Below, one piece after another: positions 34,785 to 46,900 of a stretch of DNA of 64,000 nucleotides. Where the stretch lies: assembly GCF_003589745.1 (NCBI RefSeq), contig NZ_CP032364.1:1054001-1118000 (forward strand). Reading direction: 5' to 3'. Under the pieces are notes generated by a model. The model was not told where the DNA came from and did not search any database. It saw nothing but the letters and a program-made list of their open reading frames with translations. Origin of the DNA: Lachnoanaerobaculum umeaense. GTDB lineage: Bacteria > Bacillota > Clostridia > Lachnospirales > Lachnospiraceae. The number at the start of each line of letters is the position of its first letter. Position 1 is the first letter of the stretch. A program made the translations under genes and the position numbers.

Positions 34785-37700
34785 ATGAATAAGGCAGCCA
34801 TCAAAAACTTTGCTATTTGGGCAAGAAATAAACTTATTGCAGATATTAGCTACCGTGCAGGACTTATGGGAATAAAATCGGATGGAATAGAAAATGCCCT
34901 GCCGCAGTCTACACCGAGCACGGAGTTTTATAATATTGGAACTGAAAATCCCTATTCTATAAGTGGAGATGCTATAAAGCAGAGAAGAAGACTGGTAGAA
35001 GTTATTCGCCGGAAAGAAAATGAAAGTGATTATGCTACAGCCTATAAATATATCATTGAAGAAGTAGCTTATACTTGGTTTAACCGTTTGATTGCTATAC
35101 GCTTTATGGAGGTAAATGATTATTTACCTTCTCATATGCGTGTGCTTTCTTCTGATACCGGAAAGCTTGAACCTGATATAGTGACAAATATATGTGATGC
35201 AGAGTTGGAACTTACAGCTGAAGAAAGAGAAAAAGTAATACAGCTAAAGACAGAAAATCTGCTGGATGAACTTTTTTGTATGCTCTTTATTAAGCAATGC
35301 AATGCATTAAATGAATATTTGCCTGAACTTTTTGAAAAAACGAATGATTATACCGAGCTGCTTTTAAATATTTCTGTTATTGATAAGGATGGAGTGGTAT
35401 ATAAGCTGGTTCATGATATATCAGAGGATGACTTCAATATAGAAAAAGGCGGACAGGTTGAGATCATAGGATGGCTGTATCAGTATTATAATACAGAGCC
35501 AAAGGCAGAGGTATTTGGCAGACCTTCAGGCACAAAGATAAGAAAAGAGGATGTTCCTGCGGCAACACAGCTTTTTACACCCGACTGGATCGTAAGATAT
35601 ATGGTAGAAAACAGCCTTGGTCGATTATGGGTGGAAGGACATCCAAATGATGAGCTGAAGTCAAATTGGAAGTACTATCTGGAAGAGGCAAAGCAGGAGC
35701 CTGAGGTAGAGGAAAAACTGGCGGAAATCCGAAGAGAGTATGCCGGACTAAATCCAGAGGATATCAAGATAATTGATCCATGTATGGGAAGCGGTCATAT
35801 TTTGGTATATGCATTTGATGTATTGATGCAGATATATGAAAGTACAGGATATGGTCAGAGAGATGCGGCTAGAAGTATATTAGAAAACAATATCTATGGT
35901 CTGGATATAGATGATAGAGCATTCCAGCTGGCATATTTTGCTGTAATGATGAAGGCAAGACAGTATAACCGTAGGATTCTAACCGGTGAGTATAAGCCAA
36001 ATCTATATTCTATAAAAGAGAGCAATGCAGTCAATAGAGCTCATATAAAATACTTTGGTATGGGCCTAAGTGAAGTTGATAAAGAAAAAGCTATAACTCA
36101 GATAAATGGTCTACTTGATACATTTATAGATGCCAAGGAATATGGCTCTATACTAACAGTGGAAGAATATGACTGGGAGCTTTTGGAAAGGTTCATAGAA
36201 GATAGTGATTCCTCCGGCCAAATCAGTATGGAAACAGTGGGTATAGAGGACACAAAGGAAAGACTATTGCAACTGATAGCACAGGGTAAGGTGCTGGGGG
36301 AGAAGTACTGGGTAGCGGTTACGAATCCACCGTATATGGGTAATATGCCATTTAAAACAACAGAATATATTAAAGAGTATTATATAGATGAAAAATATGA
36401 CTTATATTCAGTATTTATAAAGAGATGTTCTGATTTTATTGTTAGAAATGGTATAACTTCTATAATAACACAACATACATGGATGTTTATTTCTAGTTTT
36501 GAAAAGTTTCGAGAAAAACTTATGATGAAAAACTATATTTCAATACTACACTTAGGGACTAGAGCATTTGAAGAGATAGGTGGAGAAGTAGTTCAAACAG
36601 TAGTGACTATATGTAGGAATACATTTATTCATAATATTAAAGTAACTGTAAATAGACTTGTAGATTATTTGTACGCAAAGGAGAAGGAAAAAGCATATTT
36701 AGAGAATAAAAATGTATATACAATAAAGCAAGATAACTTTAATTTATTGCCAGGTAAACCAATAGTATATTGGCTCCAAGATTCATATTTTTCAGCACTT
36801 GAAAAAAAATCATTTATTCGTCTATTTGTTGAAAAGAAAGCTGGAGTTGTTACAGGAAATGATAATTATTTTGTAAAAGTGTGGTACGAACCGGCTTTTT
36901 ATGACATATCATTTACAGGAGCAAAACATCTAGAATATTCAAAGTATCACATAATGTCAAAAGGTGGAAGTGCTTGTAGATTTTATGGTAATTATGAGTA
37001 TGTAATAAGAATAAAGGATTTATGGGATGAAAGAAAAACTAATACTTCTGTCAGGCGTGGAGATTCATCTTTTTATTTTAAAAAAGCTATTGGATGGTCA
37101 CAAGTAGGAAATGCACAGAAAACATTTAGATATATAGAAAACTCTATTTGTGGTACAGCAACTCCCACAATATATTTAAAGGATGAGAGATTTTTTAATT
37201 ATATACTGGGTTTCTTAAATACTAAAATAGCATTTGAGTATTTGAATGCATATAATCCAACCATTAATTTACTTACCACTGATATTTGCAATCTTCCTTT
37301 AATTATGGATGATTCAGCCCTTATAATAGTGGATAGATTAATAAATTTATCTATTTATATTTCCAAATCCGACTGGGATTCCTACGAAACCTCATGGGAT
37401 TTTAAATATCACCCACTTATAAAAAATTTCATCTGTGATACTACAATAGCCACTGAGCCAAGAACCATTTTTGACACCTATCACTCATGGGTATCTGAAT
37501 GCGAACAGCGATTCTTGGAACTCAAAGCCAATGAAGAAGAACTGAACCGCATCTTTATAGACATCTACGGTTTAAAGGACGAACTTACTTCTGAAGTATT
37601 AGATAAGGATATAACTGTTCATAGAATATTTGACAGTAAGGAAGATGTGCCGGAGTCTATGAAGGGTTCGGCTTATATTAGAACCAAGTGTGATGAGATA

Positions 37701-38459
37701 GTTTCCCTTCTTTCCTACGCCATCGGCTGTATGTTTGGTCGCTACTCTTTGGACAGCGAAGGTCTTGCCTATGCAGGTGGAGAATGGGATGAGTCTAAGT
37801 ATGACACATTCAAACCTGATGCCGACAATATTATTCCGCTTACTGATGAGGAGTATTTGGAAGATGATATAATTGTCCGCCTTTGCACTTGGTTAAAGGT
37901 GGTTTATGGTGAAGATACTCTGGAAGAAAATCTTGATTTTATAGCAAAGGCACTTGGAAATAAGGGAAATACCTCTCGTGAGATTATAAGAAATTACTTT
38001 TTGAATGATTTCTTCAAGGATCATTGTCAGACATATTCAGTTACAGGTTCAGGTAAGAGACCTATCTACTGGCTTTTTGACAGCGGAAAGCAAAACGGAT
38101 TTAAAGCACTTATCTATCTACATAGATATAATGCAGATACTATTGGCAATCTTCGTATCGACTATTTACACCATATGCAGCGAATCTATGAAAGTGAAAG
38201 TAGCCGCATGCAGGATACTATAGACCATAGTACCAATGCCAGAGAGGTAGCGACTGCGACTAAACGCAGAGAAAAACTTCAAAAGCAGCTGAAAGAATGT
38301 AGAGAATATGATGAGAAGATAGCCCATTTGGCACTAAGTCGTATAGAACTTGATCTGGATGACGGTGTAAAGGTAAACTATAGAAAGCTTCAGACCGCAG
38401 CAGATGGCAAGTTTTATGAGGTACTGGCAGACTCAAAGAATATAATGAGTAAAAAATAG
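34785..38459 (+). CDS. pglX: BREX adenine-specific DNA methyltransferase PglX
   Basis: A 1224-residue PglX that marks host DNA by N6-adenine methylation of a non-palindromic site, and is also needed for defence. The SAM-binding motif IDPCMGSGHILVYAFD is at about 330-345 and the catalytic NPPY (TNPPYMGNMPF) at 514-517. The N-terminus (MNKAAIKNFAIWARNKL) and the C-terminal KREKLQKQLKECREYDEKI coiled coil are typical. The central region around 600-860 should set sequence specificity. An ACAGGAGAG site precedes the start. A decayed copy of its last ~40 codons is found 9.5 kb downstream. Confidence 0.95.
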   Translation: MNKAAIKNFAIWARNKLIADISYRAGLMGIKSDGIENALPQSTPSTEFYNIGTENPYSISGDAIKQRRRLVEVIRRKENESDYATAYKYIIEEVAYTWFNRLIAIRFMEVNDYLPSHMRVLSSDTGKLEPDIVTNICDAELELTAEEREKVIQLKTENLLDELFCMLFIKQCNALNEYLPELFEKTNDYTELLLNISVIDKDGVVYKLVHDISEDDFNIEKGGQVEIIGWLYQYYNTEPKAEVFGRPSGTKIRKEDVPAATQLFTPDWIVRYMVENSLGRLWVEGHPNDELKSNWKYYLEEAKQEPEVEEKLAEIRREYAGLNPEDIKIIDPCMGSGHILVYAFDVLMQIYESTGYGQRDAARSILENNIYGLDIDDRAFQLAYFAVMMKARQYNRRILTGEYKPNLYSIKESNAVNRAHIKYFGMGLSEVDKEKAITQINGLLDTFIDAKEYGSILTVEEYDWELLERFIEDSDSSGQISMETVGIEDTKERLLQLIAQGKVLGEKYWVAVTNPPYMGNMPFKTTEYIKEYYIDEKYDLYSVFIKRCSDFIVRNGITSIITQHTWMFISSFEKFREKLMMKNYISILHLGTRAFEEIGGEVVQTVVTICRNTFIHNIKVTVNRLVDYLYAKEKEKAYLENKNVYTIKQDNFNLLPGKPIVYWLQDSYFSALEKKSFIRLFVEKKAGVVTGNDNYFVKVWYEPAFYDISFTGAKHLEYSKYHIMSKGGSACRFYGNYEYVIRIKDLWDERKTNTSVRRGDSSFYFKKAIGWSQVGNAQKTFRYIENSICGTATPTIYLKDERFFNYILGFLNTKIAFEYLNAYNPTINLLTTDICNLPLIMDDSALIIVDRLINLSIYISKSDWDSYETSWDFKYHPLIKNFICDTTIATEPRTIFDTYHSWVSECEQRFLELKANEEELNRIFIDIYGLKDELTSEVLDKDITVHRIFDSKEDVPESMKGSAYIRTKCDEIVSLLSYAIGCMFGRYSLDSEGLAYAGGEWDESKYDTFKPDADNIIPLTDEEYLEDDIIVRLCTWLKVVYGEDTLEENLDFIAKALGNKGNTSREIIRNYFLNDFFKDHCQTYSVTGSGKRPIYWLFDSGKQNGFKALIYLHRYNADTIGNLRIDYLHHMQRIYESESSRMQDTIDHSTNAREVATATKRREKLQKQLKECREYDEKIAHLALSRIELDLDDGVKVNYRKLQTAADGKFYEVLADSKNIMSKK

Positions 38460-38641
38460 AATGTATTTGTTAGAAATAACAGGCATCTCAATAAGTACAA
38501 ATATAAAATCTCAAGTGAAGTAAAGTTTATTGCTGACAGGAGCGAAGGATGATTAAGCGAAAATTAAATAATATATTTAAAATACGTTATAATAAATAAA
38601 GTAAAAACAATAGTCAAAAATCGTTACAAGGTGGTGATTAT

Positions 38642-39262
38642 ATGTTATATGAATATTTGCTAAAAAATTATAAACCGAATGAGCCTATATTTACATCAGA
38701 TATTGAATTGGGCTTGAGTGGAAATACTCTTAGACCTTTACTAAAGCAACTTTGTGATCAGGGATTATTGAATCGCTTTGATAAGGGAGTATTTTATATT
38801 CCATCACAGTCTAGATTAAAAGGTGGGATACCTATAGTAGCCGGAACAGTGGCTAAATATAGATATATAAATCGTCGAGGAAAAGTTGAGGGATATTATA
38901 GCGGTTATACATTTGCTAACCAAGTGGGAGTAACTTCACAGGTTCCTGTCACAGTTGAAATAGTATCAAATGAGGCAAGTGCTAGAGTAAGGGATATAAA
39001 AATCAAAGATCAGACAATACGTCTTAGAAAACCTAAAACAACTGTAACAAAGGATAATGCTAAAGTATTACAATTCTTGGATTTTATTTGTGAGGTGGAT
39101 AGATTATCAGATGAAAGTGAAGATGTAATTTCTGATCGTATAAGAGATATCATAAAAAAGCAGAACATACAGAAGCAAGATATTGACGCTTATATTTCAT
39201 TGTATCCACTTAAAGTATATAAGAATTTCTATGAAAGGGAGCTATATGATGTATTTGCATAA
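38642..39262 (+). CDS. DUF6088 family protein (AbiEi-type antitoxin-like winged helix)
   Basis: 206 residues. The N-terminal winged helix is at 1-60 (GNTLRPLLKQLCDQGLLNRF, then DKGVFYIPSQS), followed by the DUF6088 core (YINRRGKVEGYYSGYTFANQ). These proteins resemble AbiEi antitoxins and are probably transcriptional autoregulators. It begins a module inserted between pglX and pglZ, with its own leader (38460-38641) and an AAGGTGGTGA site. Its end overlaps the helicase start. A second, 5'-decayed copy is at 52206-52701, so this gene belongs to the segment that was duplicated. Confidence 0.8.
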   Translation: MLYEYLLKNYKPNEPIFTSDIELGLSGNTLRPLLKQLCDQGLLNRFDKGVFYIPSQSRLKGGIPIVAGTVAKYRYINRRGKVEGYYSGYTFANQVGVTSQVPVTVEIVSNEASARVRDIKIKDQTIRLRKPKTTVTKDNAKVLQFLDFICEVDRLSDESEDVISDRIRDIIKKQNIQKQDIDAYISLYPLKVYKNFYERELYDVFA

Positions 39263-41405
39263 TGACAAAGAGTTGTATAAGAAAATACCTAAAGCATTGT
39301 TTAACAGTAAAGCCTTATTTAATCCTTATCAATATTTGCCATTTAATAAGATGATGAGTTGGGATAATGAGAATGAAAGATACATAGAAAATGGTAAAAA
39401 TGTACTAGTAACCGATGAGGTTGGGGTTGGTAAAACATTTGAAATAGGAATAATTTTAAGAGAATTGTTGCATTTGAATCCGGAGCTAACTGCTTTGATC
39501 TTATGCCCTGTAAAGCTATGTGAGAATTGGAAGAAAGAATTATATGATAATTTTTATATAGGAGCAATCAATTACTATAAGGAAAAAACTTTTGGTCAAA
39601 TAACAATAGTACCTTATTCATATTTTTCTTCCGCAAGTTCAAAATCATTATCAGAAGATATAAAGAATGAATATGAGTTAAGAAATGGGGGCTGTGAAAG
39701 AGAGCAGGAAACACTATATTTGACTGAAGAATTATCGAGTATTTTACCTTATGATATTTTAATTTTAGATGAAGCTCATTATATTCGAAATAAAGGTAAA
39801 TTGTGGAGATATGTTGATAGACTCATAGAAGAAAGTGAGGAAAATGAATCCAAAACAAAGATATTTATGACAGGTACCCCCGTTTTCAATAATGAAGAAG
39901 ACTATAATAATATTACTGAACTATTAACGAAGGATCTACCAAAAGGAAATATTCAAGAATTTGGCATTACAAAGACTTTACAATCTGAAGCAAATTGTTA
40001 TGACAAATTATTGGAGATTGAGGTGTGGAATTATCCTAAAGCAACCACTGGTAGTGGTTTAGAGAATAAACAAAGTGGAGTAACACCGAATAACATAGAA
40101 AAAGATATTATTGATGAATTATATGCTACAAAAGATGAGGATGATGGAAACACTAGGGAGAAGTCAAAATATGGTCGTTTAACCGGATTTTTAAAGAGGA
40201 TAGCCTCTAGCTCTATATATTCATTGAAGAAATTTATTGAGAATAGATATGAATTTTCTACAGAAATTTTAGAATACCATGAAAGTACTGAGAAAGATTT
40301 TGATACGGAAGATTTTGAAGCTGATGATTTAAAAGATATTCTGAAAGATTGGCAGCCTAATGATGATACGAAGCTTCAGGCATTGCGGGAGTTGATTAAA
40401 TCGGAGTTTGATAATAACAGTAATGAAAATAAAAAGGCTATTATTTTTTCTTGTTTTATTACTACCTGTGAGTATTTAGAAGAACATTTAGGGACTGATT
40501 ATCATGTCTACTTGATTACAGGACGAACAAGTGCAGAGCAGGTTGAAAACATGAAAGCAATGTTTGAAAAAGATGAAAAACCATCAATATTAATATGCTC
40601 TGATGCAGCGAAAGAGGGTCATAATTTGCAGTTTTGTCAGCTTTTGATTCATTATGATTTGCCATATACTCCAGCAGCTATAGGTCAGCGTAATGGTAGA
40701 ATATATAGAAGAGGCCAAGAAGGAATTCCAAAGGCATTTTATATGTTATTTAACCAAGGGTATGATTTGCGACTGTTTGGGGAAATAATTTTAGGAAAAT
40801 GTCAGGTGATAAAAAATATGGAGGAGGAAGGTAAACTTTCCTGGATTAATATTTTACCAAATGATGCAAGGGATTATGTAAATGCTTGTATAGAACAATA
40901 TATTGAAGAAAGATTAAATGAGAGTAATAAAGAAAAAATCATAGCTGCAAAAGAGTTATTAGAAAAAAAGTTTTCAGAAATAAGAATCAACGACGAGGGA
41001 AAGAAAATTAGAGATGAAAATGGAAATGTAAGTAAAGACTGGAATTATAAAAGAGCAGAGGAACTTTATAACCAAATAAATGAGAATTTTACCGGCAATA
41101 TTACAGAGGCATTGACTAATTTATTTACAGATGGAAATGAGATAAATGGAAATACCTTGCAAGATTATTATAAGCAAAAATATGATGATGAATTAAAGAA
41201 GTTTTGCGAAGATTACCTGGAGGCAGATTTTAGGGAAAGTTCAGAGTCTGCGAAATATATATTTAAGGAATGTTGTAGAGAAATTCTGGGAGGAAAATAT
41301 ACTAAATTCTGTCATGATATGATTGATAGTGACATCACCATAGGAGAATATAAAGAACAGTTTGAACCACTGAAAGAATGGGAGCAGAATGAGAATGGGA
41401 AATGA
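39246..41405 (+). CDS. SNF2/RapA-type DEAD/DEAH helicase
   Basis: About 719 residues from ATG 39246 (an adjacent ATG is at 39249), overlapping the DUF6088 stop. Motifs: Walker A TDEVGVGKTFEIG near 57-66, DEAH ILDEAHYIRN near 172, motif III-like FMTGTPVF, and the C-lobe motifs LICSDAAKEGHNLQFCQLLI and GQRNGRIYRRGQ. This is the SNF2/HepA class of DNA translocases common in defence systems (e.g. DISARM). It is coupled to the first GHKL ATPase gene. The start of a second copy survives at 52685-52725, and a more distant remnant at 13416. Confidence 0.9.
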   Translation: MMYLHNDKELYKKIPKALFNSKALFNPYQYLPFNKMMSWDNENERYIENGKNVLVTDEVGVGKTFEIGIILRELLHLNPELTALILCPVKLCENWKKELYDNFYIGAINYYKEKTFGQITIVPYSYFSSASSKSLSEDIKNEYELRNGGCEREQETLYLTEELSSILPYDILILDEAHYIRNKGKLWRYVDRLIEESEENESKTKIFMTGTPVFNNEEDYNNITELLTKDLPKGNIQEFGITKTLQSEANCYDKLLEIEVWNYPKATTGSGLENKQSGVTPNNIEKDIIDELYATKDEDDGNTREKSKYGRLTGFLKRIASSSIYSLKKFIENRYEFSTEILEYHESTEKDFDTEDFEADDLKDILKDWQPNDDTKLQALRELIKSEFDNNSNENKKAIIFSCFITTCEYLEEHLGTDYHVYLITGRTSAEQVENMKAMFEKDEKPSILICSDAAKEGHNLQFCQLLIHYDLPYTPAAIGQRNGRIYRRGQEGIPKAFYMLFNQGYDLRLFGEIILGKCQVIKNMEEEGKLSWINILPNDARDYVNACIEQYIEERLNESNKEKIIAAKELLEKKFSEIRINDEGKKIRDENGNVSKDWNYKRAEELYNQINENFTGNITEALTNLFTDGNEINGNTLQDYYKQKYDDELKKFCEDYLEADFRESSESAKYIFKECCREILGGKYTKFCHDMIDSDITIGEYKEQFEPLKEWEQNENGK

Positions 41406-43968
41406 AATTCAAATTAATAGTCTGTTAGAAAAAAGAGACAAATATCCAGCACTTTGTACAAAGCTTGATTGGTTGCGCTTGCGTTGTCTTTTGGAAACAG
41501 AAGCAATGTTGCAGAGTGATGTATCTGCTATGTACAGTAATGCAGATAGACTTATGAACAGATTTCTGTCTAAGTATTTAAATGACTCGGTAAAAGATAC
41601 AGATGGTGATGGAGTATTTTATTTAAAGCAGAAATACGAGACTAAAGAACTTGAGAAAGATTTTTATGAATTTCTTTCAACAGTTGAAGCTGATGAGAAT
41701 ATTATTGGAAAATCATGGCAAAATAATGCTAAGGTTTTTATTGAAAAATTAAAAGAATATAGAGAAATCGGTACAATAGATGGAAACCTTAGTGAGCAGT
41801 TGATGGATTATGCAAAAAAAATCAATAATGATCCTCTTAGATATATTTATGAACTTATTCAAAATGCAGATGATTGTGAATATAATAGCATAAAAAATTG
41901 TGATGACAATGAATCCCAAGTAGAAGTAAAGATTGAGATTAAGGATGATAGTCTGATAATTACATACCCGGAAGAAGGTATGACATATTCTGATATTATT
42001 GCTATCACAACAATAGGACAGTCAAATAAAAGGCTAAAAAAGAGAAAAAGAATTATTGGAGAGAAGGGAAGAGGTTTTAAAACTATTTTTTCTGTTTGCG
42101 ACTATGCGGAAATACATAGTGGTAAATTCCATTTTAAACTTTCGCAGAATTCATTTGCACCGGAATGGATTGATTCTGAACAGTCAAATCATGGAACCAA
42201 AATGATGTTGCATTTTAAGAACAATTCTGGAGAAGCAAATGACAACGAAAATAAATTTAGTGCTGGTGCAGACCTATTTGGAAAAATTAAAGAGCGCTAT
42301 GGCTTTAATGAAAATAAGAAAGAGAACATATTGAAAAACTGTCCGATTATTTTCACAAATAATATAGAAGAATTGGATATTCAATATAAAAATGAAACCC
42401 TTATGATGGCTATAAAAAAGGATATCAAGACTGATAAAGACAAAAAAATGGGTATAGCAAAAATAAGATATGAAATTAAAACAGAAGGAAATCTGGAATC
42501 GCCTATTTTAGAGTGCGAGTGCTATTGGTATGAAAAGGATGTTGTGTTTTCTTATGAAGAATATAGAAGCCACTATAAGGAAATATTTGAGAACGAGAAA
42601 GAGTTTAATGAAACAGAAAAAGAGGTAAAAACATATCCCGTTGTGTTGTTAGCTCCAAAATGGGAAAATGGTATAAAAGCATGGAAAGGCAATCTGTTTA
42701 CATATCTTCCCACATTTACTAATATTAATGCTCCTATATCTATTCAGGCACCATTCGAACTAAATGAAGACAGAAGTTGTATGTGGATAAATGGGCTGAA
42801 AGGAGATGAACATTCAGATACTGATGATTTTGATGAATATTTTAAAAATAAAAAGGAACTCTATACTACAAAATGGAATAGAAGGTTGTTTTTAGAATTG
42901 TTTAAAGATCAGGAAAATAATACTAGTTTGGTGAAATATGCATTTGAGAAGTTAGTAGATGAAATGAAGCAAAATAATGCTAATTTATATGATTATTTAC
43001 CGGCATATAAAAATAACAATCATCAGTTTTTTTTGTCTCAAGACGCAAAGTATGAGGAATGTATAAAAAAAATAAATTCTTTATGCGAGGAAGATAATAA
43101 AAATATTATATTTGAGCACTTTAAAACATTGAAATTTTTAAAATGCTTATATAACGATAATTTTTTTTGTTGTAATGATAACCCTAGGTATTTTGATGAT
43201 GTGATTGATAATATATTTTTGTCAGAAACTGATGATGAAGAGACTGGATGGCTTGGAGAGTTTATAGATAAATTGCTAAACAGTGAAAATGTCAACGATG
43301 TGAATAGTAGCAGGGAACCTATACAAATTATTAAAACACTTACGGATTGCACTAATATAGAGGCATTAGGAGCTGGGAAGATAGAATTAGAAGATGAAGG
43401 AAAATTAGAATTTACCAATCTATTATTAGAAAAAAGATATGATGCGACTATAAAGGAGCTTAATAAAGAAAAACACAGTGATTATTTGCCGTTAATTGAT
43501 AATAGAACAGGAATGAAAGCAATTCGAGTCGACGGTAAATATATGAAGCCAGAAGATAGTGAGCTTTGGATATTACATGAAGAAAATCAAGCGAGTAATG
43601 GCTATTTGAAAATTATACGAGATAGTACTGGCGTAAAAGATGATGAAGATAACTATATATTGCTTAGTAAAATTTATGGGAGCTCTTTTAAAAATAAGAT
43701 TGAAAGCGATGACTGGGGTTCTGTTTGGAAATATATATATAAAAAAGAAGGAAATACAGAATCTATAAATTGCTCATTTGATTTATATAAAGCATTGATG
43801 CGTTACTATAGCAAAACTGATGATTGTGACTGGTACGAATATTCAAATAAATGCTTAAATAAGAACGAAGAGGAATATAATAACAGTGAAAATAAGAAAT
43901 GTACCGTACAGGCAGAAAATTTGAAAACAATTTGGAAACTGAAGTATCAAGAATATAGGGGAGATTAA
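41389..43968 (+). CDS. Sacsin/HSP90-like GHKL ATPase, 859 residues
   Basis: A large protein with an N-terminal-half GHKL ATPase. The N box is IYELIQNADDCEYNS (Asn about 159), and the G box is GEKGRGFKTIFSVCDYAEIH at about 224-243. The middle has IQAPFELNEDRSCMWINGLK, as in Sacsin-type NTPase proteins. The C-terminal ~400 residues are unrecognised. The start overlaps the helicase end by 17 bases. Sacsin-like ATPases occur in several defence loci, where they are proposed to sense or act through chaperone-like conformational change. It is paired with a second, larger paralogue immediately downstream. Confidence 0.85.
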   Translation: MRMGNEIQINSLLEKRDKYPALCTKLDWLRLRCLLETEAMLQSDVSAMYSNADRLMNRFLSKYLNDSVKDTDGDGVFYLKQKYETKELEKDFYEFLSTVEADENIIGKSWQNNAKVFIEKLKEYREIGTIDGNLSEQLMDYAKKINNDPLRYIYELIQNADDCEYNSIKNCDDNESQVEVKIEIKDDSLIITYPEEGMTYSDIIAITTIGQSNKRLKKRKRIIGEKGRGFKTIFSVCDYAEIHSGKFHFKLSQNSFAPEWIDSEQSNHGTKMMLHFKNNSGEANDNENKFSAGADLFGKIKERYGFNENKKENILKNCPIIFTNNIEELDIQYKNETLMMAIKKDIKTDKDKKMGIAKIRYEIKTEGNLESPILECECYWYEKDVVFSYEEYRSHYKEIFENEKEFNETEKEVKTYPVVLLAPKWENGIKAWKGNLFTYLPTFTNINAPISIQAPFELNEDRSCMWINGLKGDEHSDTDDFDEYFKNKKELYTTKWNRRLFLELFKDQENNTSLVKYAFEKLVDEMKQNNANLYDYLPAYKNNNHQFFLSQDAKYEECIKKINSLCEEDNKNIIFEHFKTLKFLKCLYNDNFFCCNDNPRYFDDVIDNIFLSETDDEETGWLGEFIDKLLNSENVNDVNSSREPIQIIKTLTDCTNIEALGAGKIELEDEGKLEFTNLLLEKRYDATIKELNKEKHSDYLPLIDNRTGMKAIRVDGKYMKPEDSELWILHEENQASNGYLKIIRDSTGVKDDEDNYILLSKIYGSSFKNKIESDDWGSVWKYIYKKEGNTESINCSFDLYKALMRYYSKTDDCDWYEYSNKCLNKNEEEYNNSENKKCTVQAENLKTIWKLKYQEYRGD

Positions 43969-43986
43969 AATGGAGTGTGATAATCG

Positions 43987-46900
43987 ATGAATAATGTAGA
44001 AGATAGGATTTATGCAGAATGTTTGGGTATTAGATGTTTTAATGAAAGTAATGAAAGCAATGAGTATATTTTGATTCCAATTAGTGAATGGACAGAAGAA
44101 ATATGTAATGAGTTAAATAAGACTGATTTTTCAAAAAATTATAAGCTAAGTATGGATGATAACTTGATATTGGCCGACAGGATTTATAAAGAAAAATTTT
44201 CAAATCTAAAGAAATTAGATAAGTCGGTGAAAGAAGTATTTATATATACAAAATTACCAGCACAATTTGTTAGATTTCATAATACAGTGATTATAAAAAA
44301 TGAAGATGAGATTGATAATATTGTGCGTGAAATAGAGTCTTCAATTATAGAAAATTTAGGCATTGTTGCTGATTTTGATCTCATAAAATCTGAGTTGCTA
44401 CAGCAAACTAAACCAATAACTAATGATAATTATGCAGATTCTGAAGGTAAATTAAAAAACCTAACAGATATATGTGCTCTATCAGCTAATTTTTCGATTA
44501 GTAAGAGATCGTCGAGTGGAGCTGATAATCAAATATGGTATGAACTTTTGCAGAATGCGAATGACCATATTCCTAATAGTTCTGAAAGAAAAGAATTAAA
44601 AATAACCTTTGATGATTCTAAGAAAACCTTTACTTTAGAGTACCCAGATGAGGGATTTTCAGTACGGGATTTTCTTGCCATATGTACGGAAGGCAATTCA
44701 GGAAATGTTTTATCAGATGAGAATAGAGAGGGACGTAAAGGGACAGGATTTAAAAGTGTATATAATTTATTTGATAAGGTCACAATTTTTAGTGGCCCGG
44801 TTGAGTGTGTCTTGGAAGATGTAAAAAAAAATATAACGATTTTTGGAGGGAAAATCAAAGTTGAGAGCATTGAAAATGCAGAACAAAGTGACAGTTATTA
44901 TCCGATTCCTGAATTCTCTATGCTCGATCCTAATCAAGGAAAGACAACTAAAATTGTTTTTCATAGTAAAGATAATCTTGAATCTATAAAAAAACTCATA
45001 TTTGGTGAGAGTACAAGAGAACAATGGGAAGAAAATTTTAAAGCTAAGAAGGATTATTTATTCTTAGATAATATTGAGAAGATAACGTTTTTGAGTTCTT
45101 CAGAGACTTTGATAGAATTTGAACGCAAGAAGTATATTCAGGATAATTACTTCAAGATGGAATATGTCATAGATAATTCTGATGACAATAGTTTTAAAAA
45201 AGGTGAAAATCCAGGTTGGAAAAATCGTTCTAATGAGTTATTTGAAAAAAAGAAAAAATTGAGTTTTTTATTCCCTAAGAAGCTTGATTTTCCAAGAGAA
45301 AAAGACGAATCAAGGGTTTATTGTTCCTTGCCAATCAATGATTTTAAATTAAGAACTACATTTTATGTTAATATTCCTTTATTAGAGTTAAAAGATGATA
45401 GAAAAAGTCTTGCTGATCACGAGATAGATGGATTTAGTTTCGAAACATGGAATAAAGAAGTGCTAAAAAGTGGGCTGATGAATGGTTTCAAAAGTGTTGT
45501 GGAAAGTGAAACATCTTCTGAATCTAAGAAAGAGGAAATAGGGTTATCAAATTGGTATAAGTATTTTCCATATGAATATTTAAATCAACGCAATAAGATT
45601 TTTAGCGATAGTTGGGAAGATTTGCAAGATGTAAGATTCTTACGAACTACTACTAGTACTAAAAAGGGAGGAGAAAATGTAAAGGCGGTAGCGATTTCTG
45701 ATTTGGTTCAAAAGGAAAGTGACATACAAGAAGAAGAGAAATCTATTTTTTTACCGTGTAATATGTATTGGTGGTTGCATCAAAATGAAGGTGATATTTT
45801 TACAAGCAGGGAATTGGATGATTATAGTGGTAAAAGACCATCAATTTCGTTTATATATTATGAGGATGATAAATTAGATGATGTTATGGAATTGTCTATT
45901 GAGGATAAAGTCAAGGATAAGATTGTGAAAAGCACAAATATTGATATTAAATATTTTAAATCTTATTTATGTGAAGAAGAAGGATGCGTAGGTAAAATCC
46001 TTTTAGAAATAAAAGATTATTTGCTGAATGATTATAAGGAAAAATTGCCAAATAAGGAATTATTCTATTCTTGGATTAAAAAACTCTTGCAAGAAAGTAG
46101 TGACTTTGATTTTTTATATAAAAATACTTTTATTTATCAGGCGTATTTTAAATCTAATGCGGTGAATTATAAAGAAGGAAAATATCATTGGCTGAAAACT
46201 TGTTGCGAAAGCGGAGAAGACTGTTGTTACGCTGGTGAATATGATCAGTATTCTTCAATTGAAAACATAGTTCAAGATTTAAAAAGAGATTTACATGGTG
46301 TGAGCCATATTCTTCAACCAGAAGAGATTAATTCAATAAAACATTGTTTCGATGATTTGGTTTTATCTCCATATCTGAAATATACTTATGAAAAGAAGAA
46401 TAATAACTGGAATATTTCCAGTGAATTGAGAACTAGTGATGATTCGGTATTACCTCAACTTACTACAGTAGTTAATGATGAACTTAAAAATTTATATTAT
46501 TATCACTCGGAAAAATTACTGGAAAATAAAGAGGTAAATATTGGCACAGTGAGTAATGAACAAGGTTGGTTTAAGAAAAATAATGTGGCATTATATGTAA
46601 AAAATTCAAAAAATCATATAATACAAGCATCAGAATCGATTTATTATACTGAAAAAGAAATAAACAACGATGTGATTGTAAAATATGGAGAGAGTTTTTT
46701 TAATAAGCTTGATTATTCGTTGGGAGAAGATGGTGATTTTTTTGAAAAAAACAAAGAAAATGAAAAATTTATCAGACAAATTTTAGAAAAGTATGATTTA
46801 GAGGTTTGGAAAGAACAAGCTATTAAATTTGTGATATCTTCTGCTGCTACAATAAGAGGAACAATCTTTCGCTGTATAATAGAAAAGGGAGAAAAGCCTA

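Noticed and set aside
43038..43418. Long minus-strand reading frames opposite brxC, pglX, GHKL and pglZ genes
   Set aside because: They have no ribosome binding sites, show no family resemblance and have the Ser/Leu-rich composition expected of antisense shadows of AT-rich genes.
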